From NCBI GenBank assembly GCA_032207245.1, contig CM063504.1, positions 16,701,535 to 16,765,534 of the forward strand: 64,000 nucleotides of DNA, written 5' to 3'. Position 1 is the first letter of the stretch. Each line of letters starts with the position of its first letter. The DNA is from Pardosa pseudoannulata. Lineage: Eukaryota > Arthropoda > Arachnida > Araneae > Lycosidae. The notes below the pieces were generated by a model, which was not told the origin of the DNA, did not search any database, and saw only the letters and a program-made list of their open reading frames with translations. Positions 23,641-35,386 of this stretch are shown here, one piece after another. The position numbers and the translations under genes are program-made.

Positions 23641-23705
23641 AGAAAAAGAGAGAAAGAGAGAGTTGTATTTTATTAAATAGCACAAATTGAGAAAAGTTTG
23701 CAAGG

Positions 23706-23861
23706 CATTGGTTTGGTTTGGAGTGCTACTCTCTACTGTTTTACTACATGAGGGCTAATGAGACCGGCACCTTCACAACCATCCATGCTAGCAAAAGAAT
23801 TCGAACCCACAATTTCCCGTACCGAAAAACAGCGCACTACCATACCGCCATCGCCCGCCCG
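23706..23861 (-). mobile_element. tRNA-derived SINE inserted in a satellite unit
   Basis: The minus-strand copy runs from the TTGGTTTGGTTTGGAG tail to the tRNA-like head (GAATTCGAACCCACAA B-box region, CCATCGCCCGCCCG). About 20 bp around the AAGCCGATTCC segment are missing. It interrupts the satellite word GTTTGCAAGG|GGAAC..TATAAAAG. No clear target duplication is left. Confidence 0.85.
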
Positions 23862-24370
23862 TTAAAAAAAATGTATAAAAGCTGTGGTACGCATTCTCAA
23901 AATGAATTACTAGGAGAAAAACCAATTTTCATTCGGAAAAAAAATTTAAAAAAAACTTACTACTAAATTTTCTTTTTCTTTTGAAACCACTGAAAAATAA
24001 AACAGCAATTATTCCATTCAACTATTATTCCACTTAATATAACTAAAGTCATTTTAAAAAAATAATTTTGTTTAGGTTCGAAAAAATTCTCTCTACGAGT
24101 TCTAAACTGCTAAAATAAAATGAATTTAAATATCAAAAGTAGACATCTCCCAAGTGTGAAATGTATCACAAAATAAAAGTTTCATTTATTCAGCAGCACA
24201 AATAGAGAATCCTTCTCAAGGGTAACATGTGTATAAAAACTGTCGTACGTCTTTTCGAATCGGAATACCAAGGGAGAATACTTATTTTTTATTCGGAAAA
24301 AATATTTTTAAACATGTTGTACAACTAATTTTACTTTTTATTAAATACTCAAAAATAATAATTACTTCGT

Positions 24371-25271
24371 TTAAAATCTTAAACAATTAAGTTAATAAAA
24401 TTTTACAATTGAAATATTATGTTTTAAATTCATCATTTTAAAATTCAAAAGTTCGATTGTAATTTTTAACTATTTTTTAATTTGACAATTTTTCTTTATG
24501 ACAAATTTAGGCTTCGTTTTCTCAATGTATTTATTTTTGTACCCACTTTTCGTATTTTATATTGAAATATATAAACAAATATATAAATACAAATATATAA
24601 AAAATAAATTTCTGTAAACAAAAAAATAAATTTTTATATAAATGTATAATATATATAAATATGAAAAATAAATAAAATAAATATATATTTTTTATTTTGA
24701 AATTTTTTAATAAACTTTTTTCTTTCTATGGCAGGAAAATGACGTAAAAACTAGTTTCCATTTTTCTAAATTTTTCCAGAATCTATGTAGTAGACAGAAC
24801 ATTCGGCTTCGTTTTCCTGTATATACCGTTATTTTTGTACCCACTTTTCGTATTTTATATTGAAATATATAAACAAATATATAGACAAATAAGCATATAT
24901 ATATATATATACAGTATATATATATATATATACAGAAATATGTATATAAATATATATATAAATATACACATATTTAATATCCTTTTCGCAAGGATAAATA
25001 AAAAGTTAATTTTAAATCTAAATTGATTTTTTAATCAACTTTTCCGTTCTATGGCATCCACTGACGTAAAAACTAGTTTCCATTTTTCTAAATTTTTCCA
25101 GAATTTATGTAGTAGACAAGAACATTCGGCTTCGTTTTCCTGTATATACCGTTATTTTTGTATCCACAAACGAACCATGTTGTTAAACTAACCTTTACTA
25201 TTACGTGACCAGCCCTCAAATATCAGTCGTCAGAAAACGTACTAGTACATGTCCCGCGTACAATATGTTAA
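24371..25271 (+). mobile_element. rearranged piggyBac-like copy, right end only
   Basis: From about 24505 the sequence matches the interior of the piggyBac-like family. A block with GTAGTAGACAAGAACATTCGG, TTTTCCTGTATATACCGTTA and TTTTCGTATTTTATATTGAA is present two to three times in tandem (about 24535, 24790, 25105). The right end reads to 25267 with ACGTACTAGTACATGTCCCG and CAATATG, followed by TTAA at 25268-25271. I found no left terminus, so this copy is truncated and internally duplicated. A (TA)n tract at 24894-24932 is part of it. Confidence 0.75.
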
Positions 25272-26869
25272 TTTTTAAACTTTCTTGCCATTTTTGAATC
25301 ATTTAAAACAAACCCCAGTGAAATATCCCAATTAGAACCTGTAAAATTATACAGTCTTTAATATGACAGATTTTTAGAAAACAGTAAAAACTGTAAACGT
25401 ATTTTACTGAAAATGGTATTTTTCTCAACCTGCACGCACTGTAAATAAAAAAAACCCTACTGCACACATTGATTTCAAATTTCCACATTAAATGCATTAT
25501 GGACCTACAGTAAAACTCATCTTACTTTTTTTTGTTGTTATTTCAGTTAGTATTTATAGTATTTGAAATTGAATTTTTAAATATTTTAGCTTTTTTGAAA
25601 AATTTATTTCCCCAATATAATATTTCTAATAATTTTTAAAATTTTAAATGGGTGGAGAACTATACCTATTAATCATTGTTTAAAAAAATATTAATGACAC
25701 TACATCTGTGTTGTATAGTGTGTCAATTATTGAAATAAGCTCTCCTTTTTTTTACTGTACATAAAATGTTCTAATTTTTTATAAATAAATTCAGAAAACT
25801 AATTAAAAAAATATAGACAACAAATGTTGCAAATCCCATGTATTTGCGATAATAATGTTAAAATATAAGGCAAAAAATAAAGATCTCCCATATAAAGTTG
25901 CTTAAAGTATCGGTCTACGTTCGGAGAACTTTTTTCTTTAAACGTAGAAACTAGTTCATGTTTTTACATTTTTAGATTTATATTTTATATTATCATAGAG
26001 AGTTGCACTTAAAAAATTTATTCCTGGAGAAGTTTTTATAAAATTTATAATAAATGAAGAAAACTTAGTAAAAAAATCGGGGCTTTTCAAACGGTCTAAT
26101 TTTTTAATAAATTAAATTATTTCGATATCTTTTTGATGCAACACATTTCTTATACACTGGACTAGTGAATCATCTAAAATCTTTGCTTAATTTACATTTG
26201 TCAAAAAATTTTGGTCCTTCAAAATCATACACATTGAATTTTTAACGAATTTTCATTACCTTTATATCTAACTGTGAGTGTAACATCACTAAAATTTATC
26301 CAAATTTAAAGCTTTTAGGTCATTTACTAGTAATTACTACCAAAATCATTCATAATAATTTTCAACGAAATATTTAAAGAACTTTTTGAGGAATCCCATT
26401 TCAAGTTTCAACATTTTATTAAAAATACCGTTCTGAGAAAAACGCATTTGAAGTTTATGAAAGCAACTTTAACTATTAAAAAATTAAAATACATGTTAAA
26501 AATTCCGCACACTTTATTGGTTCAAAACTTTCTAATTGCCAAGTTGCTAATTGTTAAAAATATTAAAAAAAATGTTGAAATTAATCTTCATGAAAATTTA
26601 AAAAGTTTTGTCCAAAAAATGCTCTTTAAAAGGCTTTAAATTCACAACTTCAGGTTCCGAAGTTGCTACTTCCCGTTTTGTTTTGACAGCTGTCACTGAT
26701 GTTTAAACAGCTGTAACTTTTCTTTAAAAGTCCGTAGAGTCAAAACGAAAACAGATTTAAAAGCCTAAAAGTTGAAATTTTACAATAGACGAATAAAAAA
26801 AATATGATTTTCGGCAAAAAATGACGTTTTCAACGTAGACGGACACCTTAAATTGATATGTCCCTTTAA
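25272..26869. other. unannotated AT-rich sequence
   Basis: No gene or named repeat is recognised. It separates two units of the 440-bp satellite and is therefore probably inserted or expanded sequence. Confidence 0.45.
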
Positions 26870-27235
26870 GTCATATTAAAAAATTGTTTTTCGTATTTTA
26901 GAATCTTCTCTCATACTACGAATTCTAAACAGTTGAAATAAAATAAAAAAGAATTTAAATATCAAAATTATATGCTTCCTAACCGCAAAACATACCACTT
27001 TAAGAAAAATAAATAAAAGCTGGCATTTCATTCAACAGTACAAATTGACAATCGTCTGCGAGGGAAACAAACGCATCAAAGTTGATGTGCTCCTTTTCAA
27101 AACGAAATACTAAAGGGGAGAAAAAAACCTTTTCCATTCGGAAAAAGAATTTTAAAAAAAAATTAACCTGCGACTAATTTTTGTTTCCCCTTGCAACCAC
27201 TCAGAAATGAGCGAGCAATCATTACACTGAAGTAT

Positions 27236-28080
27236 TTCGAGCAAAAATGGATTCTCTTTTCACGAAATTTATATCCCCTTTCCACAGCAATTCCAACCTC
27301 TTTCTCCTCCCCCCGTTCACTCTCACTCGCTTTTTCTTCCCACTCAACAAGCGCGCAGACGATGACGACGAACGTTTCCGTCGACGCCCGATAGATGTCG
27401 CTGCCCAAAGACTGCCGGGCGCCCGTTTTGATGGATTTATGAGTTTTACAGCGAGTAACAAATTGTGCGCGAATAAAAATTGATCACGGCGTTCGATTTC
27501 GGGGCGGGTAGTCAAACATATCCTGATTTAAATTCTAATCCGCCCCGGGATGTGGCCAGTTTTCCCGCCGGCTCGGGTTTATCTGTCCAATAAAGTTCAA
27601 TCGCCAGTAACGGATAGGTTCGGCGTGGTGTGTGCGGCTGGGGTGTCTTTTGCCGTACAGATTACGCGGGTCGGTAATTAGAACAGACGCGGCTGGAGAT
27701 ATGAATTTACGGGGAATGGCTATGAGAAACGTAATCGTCCCAGCTCATCCCATTAGTAAAAGGAGAGAGTGTAGTTTATTAAGGGAGAGATCAATGAAAA
27801 TGCATTACACTCCACAAGTTGGGACACCAAAACACTTCCACCACCGTTTCCCACCTTCCACAACTCGTTTTATAACTCGTCCGTTTTCGGTCCGTTGCTT
27901 TCCCAATATTTCTAACGTTAATCACCAAGAAATGACTACAAATCGAGCCCGAGACACAATGCAAAGCCAAGTTTCAATTTCTTCATTAGGATTTTAAACG
28001 AATCTAGCTGAAGCACTGGCATTGCCCAAGTAAACAGATGGGAAACCTATACCACGCATGCCACCAGGTGCACGTGACAC
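27236..28080. other. CpG-rich island, possible conserved non-coding or decayed exon
   Basis: GC content and CpG frequency rise abruptly (CGACGATGACGACGAACG, GTCGACGCCCG, GGGCGCCCG, CCGCCCCGGGATG, CCCGCCGGCTCGGG). Open frames overlap on both strands (27163-27515, 27632-27997), which reflects composition. None shows a recognisable domain. A regulatory region of a nearby gene is possible but unproven. Confidence 0.45.
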
Positions 28081-28095
28081 ATATATATTAAATTA

Positions 28096-30230
28096 CTAGC
28101 ATATACCCCGTCATATGACATGCTCAGCAAAATTTTTAATTTTCCAGAATTGTAAAGTACCCTACGAAGCAGTTACATAAACTGGTTTGTTTTTTGCCTG
28201 AGAATTATTTTGCAACAAAATATAATCGATGATTAAATTTAAAATTATTACATATGTACCTAATCTATTATTTATGATTAAATATAAAAGAAAATTATTT
28301 ACGTAATATCTCAGATCAGTGATAAAACGCATAAAAATAATGCAGACGATATTTTAATAATTTAAAATAAAAAATTGTAAAGTACCCTACGAGGCAGTTA
28401 TATAAACTGGTTTGTTTTTTGCCTGAGAATTATTTTGCAACAAAATATAATCGATGATTAAATTTAAAATTATTACATATGTACCTAATCTATTATTTAT
28501 GATTAAATATAAAAGAAAATTATTTTAAAATAAAAAATATTAGATTTTTAAAATTAAAAATAATGCAGACGATATTTTAATAATTTAAAATAAAAAATTG
28601 TAAAGTACCTACGGTAGGATTAATAAATGGTTTGTTTTTTTCAATGAGAATTATTTTGAAAAATATAATCGATTATTCTAATTTAAAAATTATTACATAA
28701 TGTATAATCTATTATTTATGATTAAATAAAAAAGAAAATTATTTACTAATATTATGTTGATAAATAAACGCAAAAAAATAGACGATATTTTAATAATTTA
28801 AAATAAAAAGATGATTAACGTTTTAAAGACGCTTTGAATTTGCTAGAAAAAAATCCGATTTTTCCTTTTTATTAGGTGATAAATTATAAATATCGCTTGT
28901 TGTAGTAATAAAATATTATGATTGAAATAAGAAATGACATTTACAACTTCAAATCTGTGAGACTTGTTTAATTTGAGAAAAGCAAATTTATTTTAGTTTG
29001 TCATTTCTGCCTATTTCACGCTGAAAATAATGCAGACGATATTTAAGTAATTTAAAATAAGAAATGATTAAAAGAGATGGTTAAAAGAATGACGTCATAA
29101 TGCTAGAAAAAAAATGTTATTTTTATCTATTTATTATGTGATAAATTGATAAATTTTATTGCCTGCTCTTAACCGGGGAAAATAGGGCTTGAAATAATGG
29201 TATTAAACGCTCGAAAAGGGGAGAAGGGGGGATTTCGAACGTTTTAAAGACTCACTTTGAATTTTGCTAACCCTAGCTCATTAAGAATCCGATATGGATG
29301 CCCCTATCTATTCCAGGTCCAACCGCTTCAAAAATTTAAGGAAAGACGGGCAGATAACTTAGGTTATTCTTTGGTTTGGAGTGCTACGGTCTACTTTTTG
29401 CAACACGAGGGCTAATGAGACCGGAACCTACAACTTAAAGCCGATTCCGAATGGCTACGAACATCCATGCCACTGTGGGATTCGAACCTACGAACTCTGG
29501 TACCGGAGGCCAGCACCCTAACCAATCGCCCATCGTCCGGCTCCTTAGGCTATTCTTATATGGGAAATTATTTTGTAATCAACGCTCATCGATATAAGTA
29601 ATATTATGATTTTAAAACACTCCATAGCAAGAAATGAGATGTTACAATTTTTTTTTTTTACTTCATTTATGAGAACTTGTCTTCTGTTAGCGGCATAGTT
29701 TAATTTGAGAAAAAGCAAATTTATTTCAGCTTGTCGTTTCTGCCTATTTCATTTTCGAGATTTGTTTTGCGGACCTCCATACATTGCGGAAAATAATGCA
29801 GACGATATTTAAGTACTTTAAAATAAGAAATGATTAAAAGAGATTGTTAAAAGAATGACGTCAAAATGCTAGAAAAAATGTTATTTTTACCTATTATGTG
29901 ATGAATTGATAAATTTAATCGCTTAGTCTTAACCGGGGAAAATAGGGATTGAAATAACGGCATTAAACGCTCGAAAAGGGGAGGAAGGGATGGATTTCGA
30001 ATGTTTTAAAAAAGACAGTGTATTTCGCTGTGATATGAAACATATTTATACCAATTTACTTTAGAATTGGTTCGATAGTTTAGGAGAAGATAAACTTTCC
30101 TCGCCTTGAATTTTGCTAACCCTAACTTATCAAGAATCAAATATGGATGCCTCTATCCATTCCAGGTCCAACCGCTTAATAAATTTGAGGACAGACAGAC
30201 ATATAGCTTAGGCTATTATTATATAGGGGA
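28096..30230 (-). mobile_element. Helitron, non-autonomous, internally duplicated (copy 1)
   Basis: Read on the minus strand it starts TCCCCTATATAATAATAG (from 30230) after a host A. It ends with a decayed hairpin (28107-28122, CCCGTCATATGACATG), seven spacer bases and CTAG (28096-28099), followed by host T. TC start, hairpin just inside CTRR, and A/T insertion define Helitrons. Sub-terminal words TCTGTCTGTCC and GGTTGGACCTGGAATGGATA match the other copies. The inside is duplicated: 28850-29570 resembles 29580-30230, and the 3'-side block AAAATTGTAAAGTACC repeats near 28150, 28373 and 28590. No Rep/helicase gene is present. Confidence 0.85.
29358..29557 (-). mobile_element. tRNA-derived SINE inserted in the Helitron
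   Basis: The body is 29372-29543 on the minus strand, with B box GGGATTCGAACCT. Target duplications CTTAGGTTATTCTT (29358-29371) and CTTAGGCTATTCTT (29544-29557) differ at one base. Both are recognisable as Helitron 5'-terminal sequence, so the SINE arrived after the Helitron. Confidence 0.93.
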
Positions 30231-30231
30231 T

Positions 30232-30463
30232 ATTTATTCACTTACATTCATTGAAAACAATATTAAAGAAAACCCATCTCTAAGATTGGAACTAATTAAA
30301 GGCGGATTCGAAATCGAGTCAAATAAATGTAAATAAAAACCTTTATATTAGAGAAGTGATTCTCACATTGTAACAAGAACAAATGTTTTCAATTAAATAC
30401 TTTTATGTAAATTATAAGGGTATAAAGGCAATTCTAAAAAATGTAACAAAAGGCACATTTGAA
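30232..30463. other. spacer between two Helitron copies
   Basis: AT-rich. The 76-codon frame at 30106-30336 runs across Helitron and spacer and is not a gene. Confidence 0.5.
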
Positions 30464-31135
30464 GCCTAAAAATAATAAACCTTTATTTAAGTTATCTGTC
30501 CGTCTTACCTTGAATTTATGAAGCGGTTGGACCTGGAATGGATAGAGGCATCTATATTGGATTCTTGATGAAATAGAGTTAGCAAAATTCAAAGAGAGTA
30601 AAATTTACCTTCTCCTAAACTATCCGATTCTAAAATAAATGGGTATAAATATGCTTCATATCATAGCGAAAAATACTGTCGTCTTAAAAACCATTCGAAA
30701 TCCACCCCTTCCCTTCTTTTGGCGCGTTTAATGCCATTATTTCAAGCCCTATTTTCCCCGGTTAAGAGCAGGCGATTAAATTTATCAATTTATCACATTA
30801 TAAATAGACGACAATAACATTTTTTTCTAGCAATATGACACAATTTCTTTAAGCATCTCATTTAAGCTTTTCTTATTTGAAACTATTCAAATATCGTCTG
30901 CATTATTTTCATACGTTTTATCACTAAACTTAGATATTACGTAACAAATTTTCTTTTATATTTGACTTAAATAATAAATTAGGTACATATGTAATAATTT
31001 TAAATTTGATCATCCATTATTTTTTGTTGCAAGATAATTCTCAGCCAAAAAACAAACTATTTTGTATAGAGTACTTTACAATTCTGAAAAATTAAAAATT
31101 TTACTGATCCCGTCATATGACGGGCTATAGACTAG
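30464..31135 (+). mobile_element. Helitron, non-autonomous (copy 2), intact 3' end
   Basis: Opposite in orientation to copy 1. Its 3' end shows the perfect 16-bp palindrome CCCGTCATATGACGGG (31109-31124), spacer CTATAGA, CTAG (31132-31135), then host T. The 5' end is diverged (CCTAAAAATAATAA...TTAAGTTATCTGTCCGTC near 30464-30510), so the start is approximate. The body is about 670 bp and non-coding. Confidence 0.85.
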
Positions 31136-31650
31136 TAGAAACAATATATACACATTCTATATCTTTCTCTCCTTCGCACAAACAGATATCAGTCATTCCA
31201 AAATATCTTTTGATAAAATTTAAGCTTAAATTTCTTACATTTTTAAATGAAGCTTTCATCACAAGAAGGCATTTTAATAACTTAAAAAGCCGTAAAAATT
31301 TTCAACCGTTTCATTAATTATTTATAAAGAGTAGCTATAGCATCACTCTACAGTGACATAGTAGATTCAATAAATAATAAGCCTCATTTTATTATCGAGA
31401 AACTACTCATTATAATAATTTCTGTGGAATAAAGGAAAAAAAATGGTGCCTGTATTAAAATAGTTGTGTATGGTTATCAGATACACGCTGACATGTGAAG
31501 CTAGAGTGGTGCGTGACTCAATACAATCTTGTCACAATAATGCAGGGCTACAAATTAATGATTATAGACAAGACACTTTAGTGATATACTAGGCCCTCCA
31601 TATAGTTCTGATCTCTCACCGAGCGATTTCTAGCTCTTTAATCTACCCAA
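31136..31650. other. unannotated sequence
   Basis: No gene or known repeat is recognised. Confidence 0.5.
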
Positions 31651-31823
31651 GGTTTGATTTTGAGAAGTACAGTCTATTGCTTTGCTAAACGAGTGCTAAT
31701 GAGGCCGGTATCTACAGTTTAAATCCGATTCCGAACGGCTACGAACATCCATGCCATCGTCAGTATTGGAACCCGAGAACTGGGGTAGTGAAGAGCACAG
31801 TTCTACTCATTCGGCCATTATTC
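31651..31823 (-). mobile_element. tRNA-derived SINE, full length, diverged
   Basis: Minus-strand copy from GGTTTGATTTTGAGAAG to the head at CATTCGGCCATTATTC. The B-box region is mutated (GTATTGGAACCCG). There is no convincing target duplication. Confidence 0.85.
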
Positions 31824-32508
31824 TACCTATCTGCTCAAAGAACCCCTAAAAAGCACCCACTTTGAAAACAAACGATATAGAAAACTTAAGGAGGCTGTTT
31901 TTAAGCAACTCTTAATTTTTTTATAAAAATAACTTTTACATAAATATTAGAAGAGAATAGGGCGTTGGGATAAATGCATTGTGTCTCACGACAGTGACTT
32001 AAAAAATACCAAGTAAATTATGACGATTAATAGTAATAAGTTTACCGTATAAATATAAATATAGTCTTGCTTTTACTTAACAGCATTCGTATTTCATTTT
32101 ATAATTTTGAACATATTGCCTACATATAGGCACTGAAATATACCACCTTTTCAACGAATTTAATATTCTTCTCATATCTGTTAACTGTTAACTTAAAGAT
32201 TACAGCAAGACATTTAGTACAATGCTTCCTCTTTGATTCTTGGTGGGATAACATAAAAACAAAAAAGAAGAACGCTACTTGATACTTTCTGCCTGACTTA
32301 CATGACTCTGTTCTATAATTCTATTATATAATTCCATGTGTCTATAGTACTCGTATGAAGACTTTCCTAACAGAACAAGCTTTATTCTTTTAAAAGTAAT
32401 TTTTCTTTATCTATAATGAAGTTTACAAAAACTTATGTTTTAAAACAATTTTAAAGCGTATTAAATTCCTGGGAGCTTAAAATTTATTTTTTCTAATATT
32501 TCAGTTAC
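31824..32508. other. unannotated AT-rich sequence
   Basis: Nothing recognised. Confidence 0.5.
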
Positions 32509-32687
32509 AAAATAGACCAAACTGTGGTAGAATGGGTAAATGCATTTTGGCAGAAATAATGGGTTCGAATCCCGCTGATAGCATGAATATTCGTAGTCGT
32601 TCGTAATCGCATTTAAGCAATAGGTCTCGGCGTAGCAAAAACAGTAGACTTTAGCGCTGCAAGACAAACCAATTAGAAAATAGACCA
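32509..32687 (+). mobile_element. tRNA-derived SINE with 11-bp target duplications
   Basis: The body is 32520-32676, with the B box GGGTTCGAATCCC intact and the remainder diverged (GCATGAATATTCGTAGTCG). The duplication AAAATAGACCA is perfect at 32509-32519 and 32677-32687. Confidence 0.88.
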
Positions 32688-32729
32688 TGAAATATATTAA
32701 ATAATGAAAATTAATAAATTGTGCGGTCG

Positions 32730-32910
32730 GGGTTTTTTTTTCAGCGTTACAGTCTCAGTTTTTGTTGCTACATGAGGAAAAGAAATAAGACCTAATAAAT
32801 AATTAGATCAAGGCCTAATAAGACCATTAATTGCTACTTAATTCTGTTCCGAACGAGAAGAACAGGCGATCCAGAAGTGTGATTCGAACACACAGACTGA
32901 GGTATAGAAA
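32730..32910 (-). mobile_element. degenerate SINE copy
   Basis: Minus-strand traces of the family: CAGCGTTACAGTCTCAG, GCTACATGAGG, TTGCTACTTAATTCTGTTCCGAACG and a B-box relic GTGATTCGAACACAC. The segment AATAAGACCTAATAA/AATAAGACCATTAA is locally duplicated. No target duplication. Confidence 0.55.
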
Positions 32911-34374
32911 GCAAACTGAAAAGAGAAAATATAGTTTATCTTCTGTTTCGTATGTCTGTTGCAACTTTTCCCTATTTCAAAAACGTATAAAAAGCTACTT
33001 CACAGCGAAAAAAAAATTTATAATAGGTTCTCCCAAAGGAGGATAGTACAGATATCAATTTGAAAATATTAAAAAAAAAAGTCCTATTTTATCTATTCAT
33101 TGATTCGGTTTCTCATTATTTCAAAAATTGAAAGTTCTCTCTTTGAGCTACTGTCACATATTACTCAATGGTGTGCAGAGTGGTATGGGGGAACAAGCAA
33201 GTTATCAAAAATTTGAATCTTGTAAAGGGCACGACTTACAACTGACGTTTCATTCGGAAGAATCAGACGACATACCCAACAGGCATGACATATTAGCCAA
33301 TCAAATAATATAACTTTTTCAATAATTTGATAACTTATAGGATAAATCTGTGGATTCAAACGTTTTTTCACTGGTACATTAAGTATTTCTCTGATGGAAC
33401 TTCCGATCACCAATGGTTTAAGGCCATCATTTCCTTTGGTTCCTTTGAGTTTGATCTTACCATAAAGATACCTTTGGTATCTCTAGACAGACTAGCTATT
33501 TTGGCGAGTAAGGAGTAAGTTTATTTAGCCAGGAAGTCCCACGGGAAAGATCAGACTGCAAAGACAGCAACCCATAACGTTCTACCAAGTTTCTGCTAAC
33601 CTGCTTCATCATTGATTAATTTATTTAGTCAAACCCAGAAGGAGAAAACACTACAGAGGTAATCTCGAGATTATTATGCAGAACGTAGAAAGAATATTAC
33701 TCAGATATCTTGGATACGTGAAACCCGTTCAAACCCTAAAGTAGTGCACCTTTAATGGGTGCTCTTATGTGTATAAGGCACTGGTAATGCATCACTGGAG
33801 AATAATTTCCATTTTAATAGTTCAGGAGGGAATATCTTTGCTCCTGACCTCGAATCTTACTCCATCCTCCTAGAGACAGGACATCCAGACCCTCATATTT
33901 AACCAGCACATTCTCTGTGTATACAGATATTTAGTGCACCTTAATGGCATCCCTGAATTCTAGCTCCGCATGCTGATCACTAGTCTATCACGAACATAAA
34001 GATACGACATGATTTAGTCAATGTCAGAACAATTTATTAAAGAAACAAGTATGACACTACAAAAGCCATATAACACGAGAGATGAATCCGATATCACATG
34101 GCGAACTTTTATAAAAAAATTATATAAGATTTCTCAAATTCTAATACATTAGAATTTTGAATGGTACATTGTAAATGCTTTTGGATGCAGCCATTTTATT
34201 ACCCCACTCAATAATAGAAAACAAGGATAATACTATACAGTTATACTGGAAATCCATTCGAAGTCCAGACGACATCCAAGATGTTGAGTTGATATCAAGT
34301 CGAACTTATGTGCTGTTTGAAATGAATATATCTAACCTGTCAACGGGCATACAAGTAAATATGGAAAATATGAA
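32911..34374. other. unannotated sequence with GC-richer patches
   Basis: No gene is recognised. About 33730-33965 is GC-richer and contains two words like TAGTGCACCTTTAATGG and TAGTGCACCTTAATGGC about 190 bp apart, so it may hold a decayed repeat. Overlapping frames at 33128-33518 and 34175-34555 are not supported; the latter is the antisense of a mariner remnant. Confidence 0.4.
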
Positions 34375-34684
34375 TTATTGCAGTGATATGCCAAGGGATA
34401 CCTCTATCGCAAGATATGTGACATGCAAATCTTCTTCAATCATCTTGCGCACAGCATCGATGTTCTTTGGAATCACTACCGATTTTGGTCGTCCTTCACG
34501 AGATTCATCACTGACTGACGCACGACCACGACGAAATTCTGCAAACCAATTATAAACTGTCTTTTCTGATGGTGCTGCACTACCAAAAGTTTCACGAAGC
34601 GATTCTATGCATTCCTGTCGAGTGAGTCCTTAAAAGTGAGTCATAAAAAATCATCCAACGGAAGCCTTCATGAGTTATCTCCAT
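34375..34684 (-). pseudogene. mariner transposase, N-terminal remnant
   Basis: From an ATG at 34684 the minus strand reads MEITHEGFRWMIFYD, then after a frameshift near 34630 GLTRQECIESLRETFG. It continues with a helix-turn-helix linker with TVYNWFAEFRRGRASVSDES, REGRPKSV, and EEDLHVTYLAIEVSLGIS, and stops at 34375. These are hallmarks of the paired helix-turn-helix DNA-binding domain of mariner-family transposases, ending where the catalytic domain should begin. The catalytic half is absent or unrecognisable. A 126-codon plus-strand frame over this segment is its shadow. Confidence 0.9.
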
Positions 34685-34904
34685 TTTTCACTCACTTACT
34701 TCTTTTAAACATTCACTGTAAACAAAATACTCATACGATTTCTAAGATGCCCCCTATTTAAAAAAAAAGTGAATTTTACAAATATCCTGGAGATAAATTT
34801 CATTAGCGCATCTTACTAGTGGTTTGCAAAAACTTAAAAGGCGACTTTCATATCTAGATCGGGAAACTAATATAGGTATATTGCATAAAACCTCTAAGAC
34901 GGAC
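34685..34904. other. flank of the mariner remnant
   Basis: I expected a terminal inverted repeat here but could not identify one. Nothing else is recognised. Confidence 0.4.
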
Positions 34905-35330
34905 GGAGAAAACTCTCAGGGGTTTTCAAATCTTAAGTCAAGGGCAAAAATTCCCACGTCCTTTTACTTTCTCCTTTTTAATCCCTAGCCTAAATTCACC
35001 ACTGGGACTACAGTTTAAGCCCCCAGAGAAGGGGTCTAACCAACTATAATTTTACATTGCCCTAGCATACAATTTAGGAAATTCCCAAACAAACAGGAGA
35101 TGCACTCTATCGAAGGCAAAATTTTCTAGAGATTTTGACCCAGGTGTTAAGGGCCTTTTACTTATAACTTTATGCTAGCTGACCCTTCAGTTTGTCCTGT
35201 CCCTATAATGAAGTAGGACCCCGTCCTCCAACTTTCTGTTAATAAAGATCTAACTTAAACGGCGCTATTTTTATGGGCCATGACTGCATCCACCCATCGA
35301 GAAGTCCGTCTTACTACATGCATACATACA
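34905..35330 (+). repeat. dispersed repeat B, copy 1 (about 420 bp)
   Basis: Matches the reverse complement of 44380-44786. Shared anchors are GGGGTTTTCAAATCTTAAG, ACTTTCTCCTTTTTAATCCC, GGAAATTCCCAAACAAACAGG, AGGTGTTAAGGGCC, TTATGCTAGCTGACCC, GGCCATGACTGC and CGAGAAGTCCGTC. Both copies are bordered by (TA)n or (TG)n microsatellites. It is GC-richer than its flanks. The class is unknown. Confidence 0.85.
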
Positions 35331-35340
35331 TACACCATAA

Positions 35341-35347
<7 letters not shown>

Positions 35348-35383
<36 letters not shown>
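35348..35383. repeat. (TA)n microsatellite
   Basis: About 18 TA units next to dispersed repeat B. The 62-codon frame here is a read-through of the tract. Confidence 0.95.

Positions 35384-35386
<3 letters not shown>

Larger units (their letters stand above)
18905..27235. repeat. degraded satellite array (units of about 440 bp) broken by insertions
   Basis: A shared unit recurs head to tail in one orientation. It runs from a TACTAYGAGTTCTAAACTG / AAATAAAATGAATTTAAATA stretch, through CAACAGCACAAAT, GTTTGCAAGG and TACGCCTTTTCAAAAC, to AAATACTAGGGGGAAAACC, CATTCGGAAAAA and TTGAAACCACTCAGAAATGA. Units are visible at 18905-19365, 20874-21790 (interrupted about 21030-21575), 21780-21960 continuing at 23640-24015, 24016-24370 and 26870-27235. 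The breaks are filled by a hAT-like element with a nested piggyBac-like element, a SINE, a block with long inverted repeats, and a rearranged piggyBac-like copy. Divergence between units is high. Confidence 0.8.

Noticed and set aside
34175..34555. 126-codon plus-strand gene
   Set aside because: It is antisense to a clear mariner transposase remnant.
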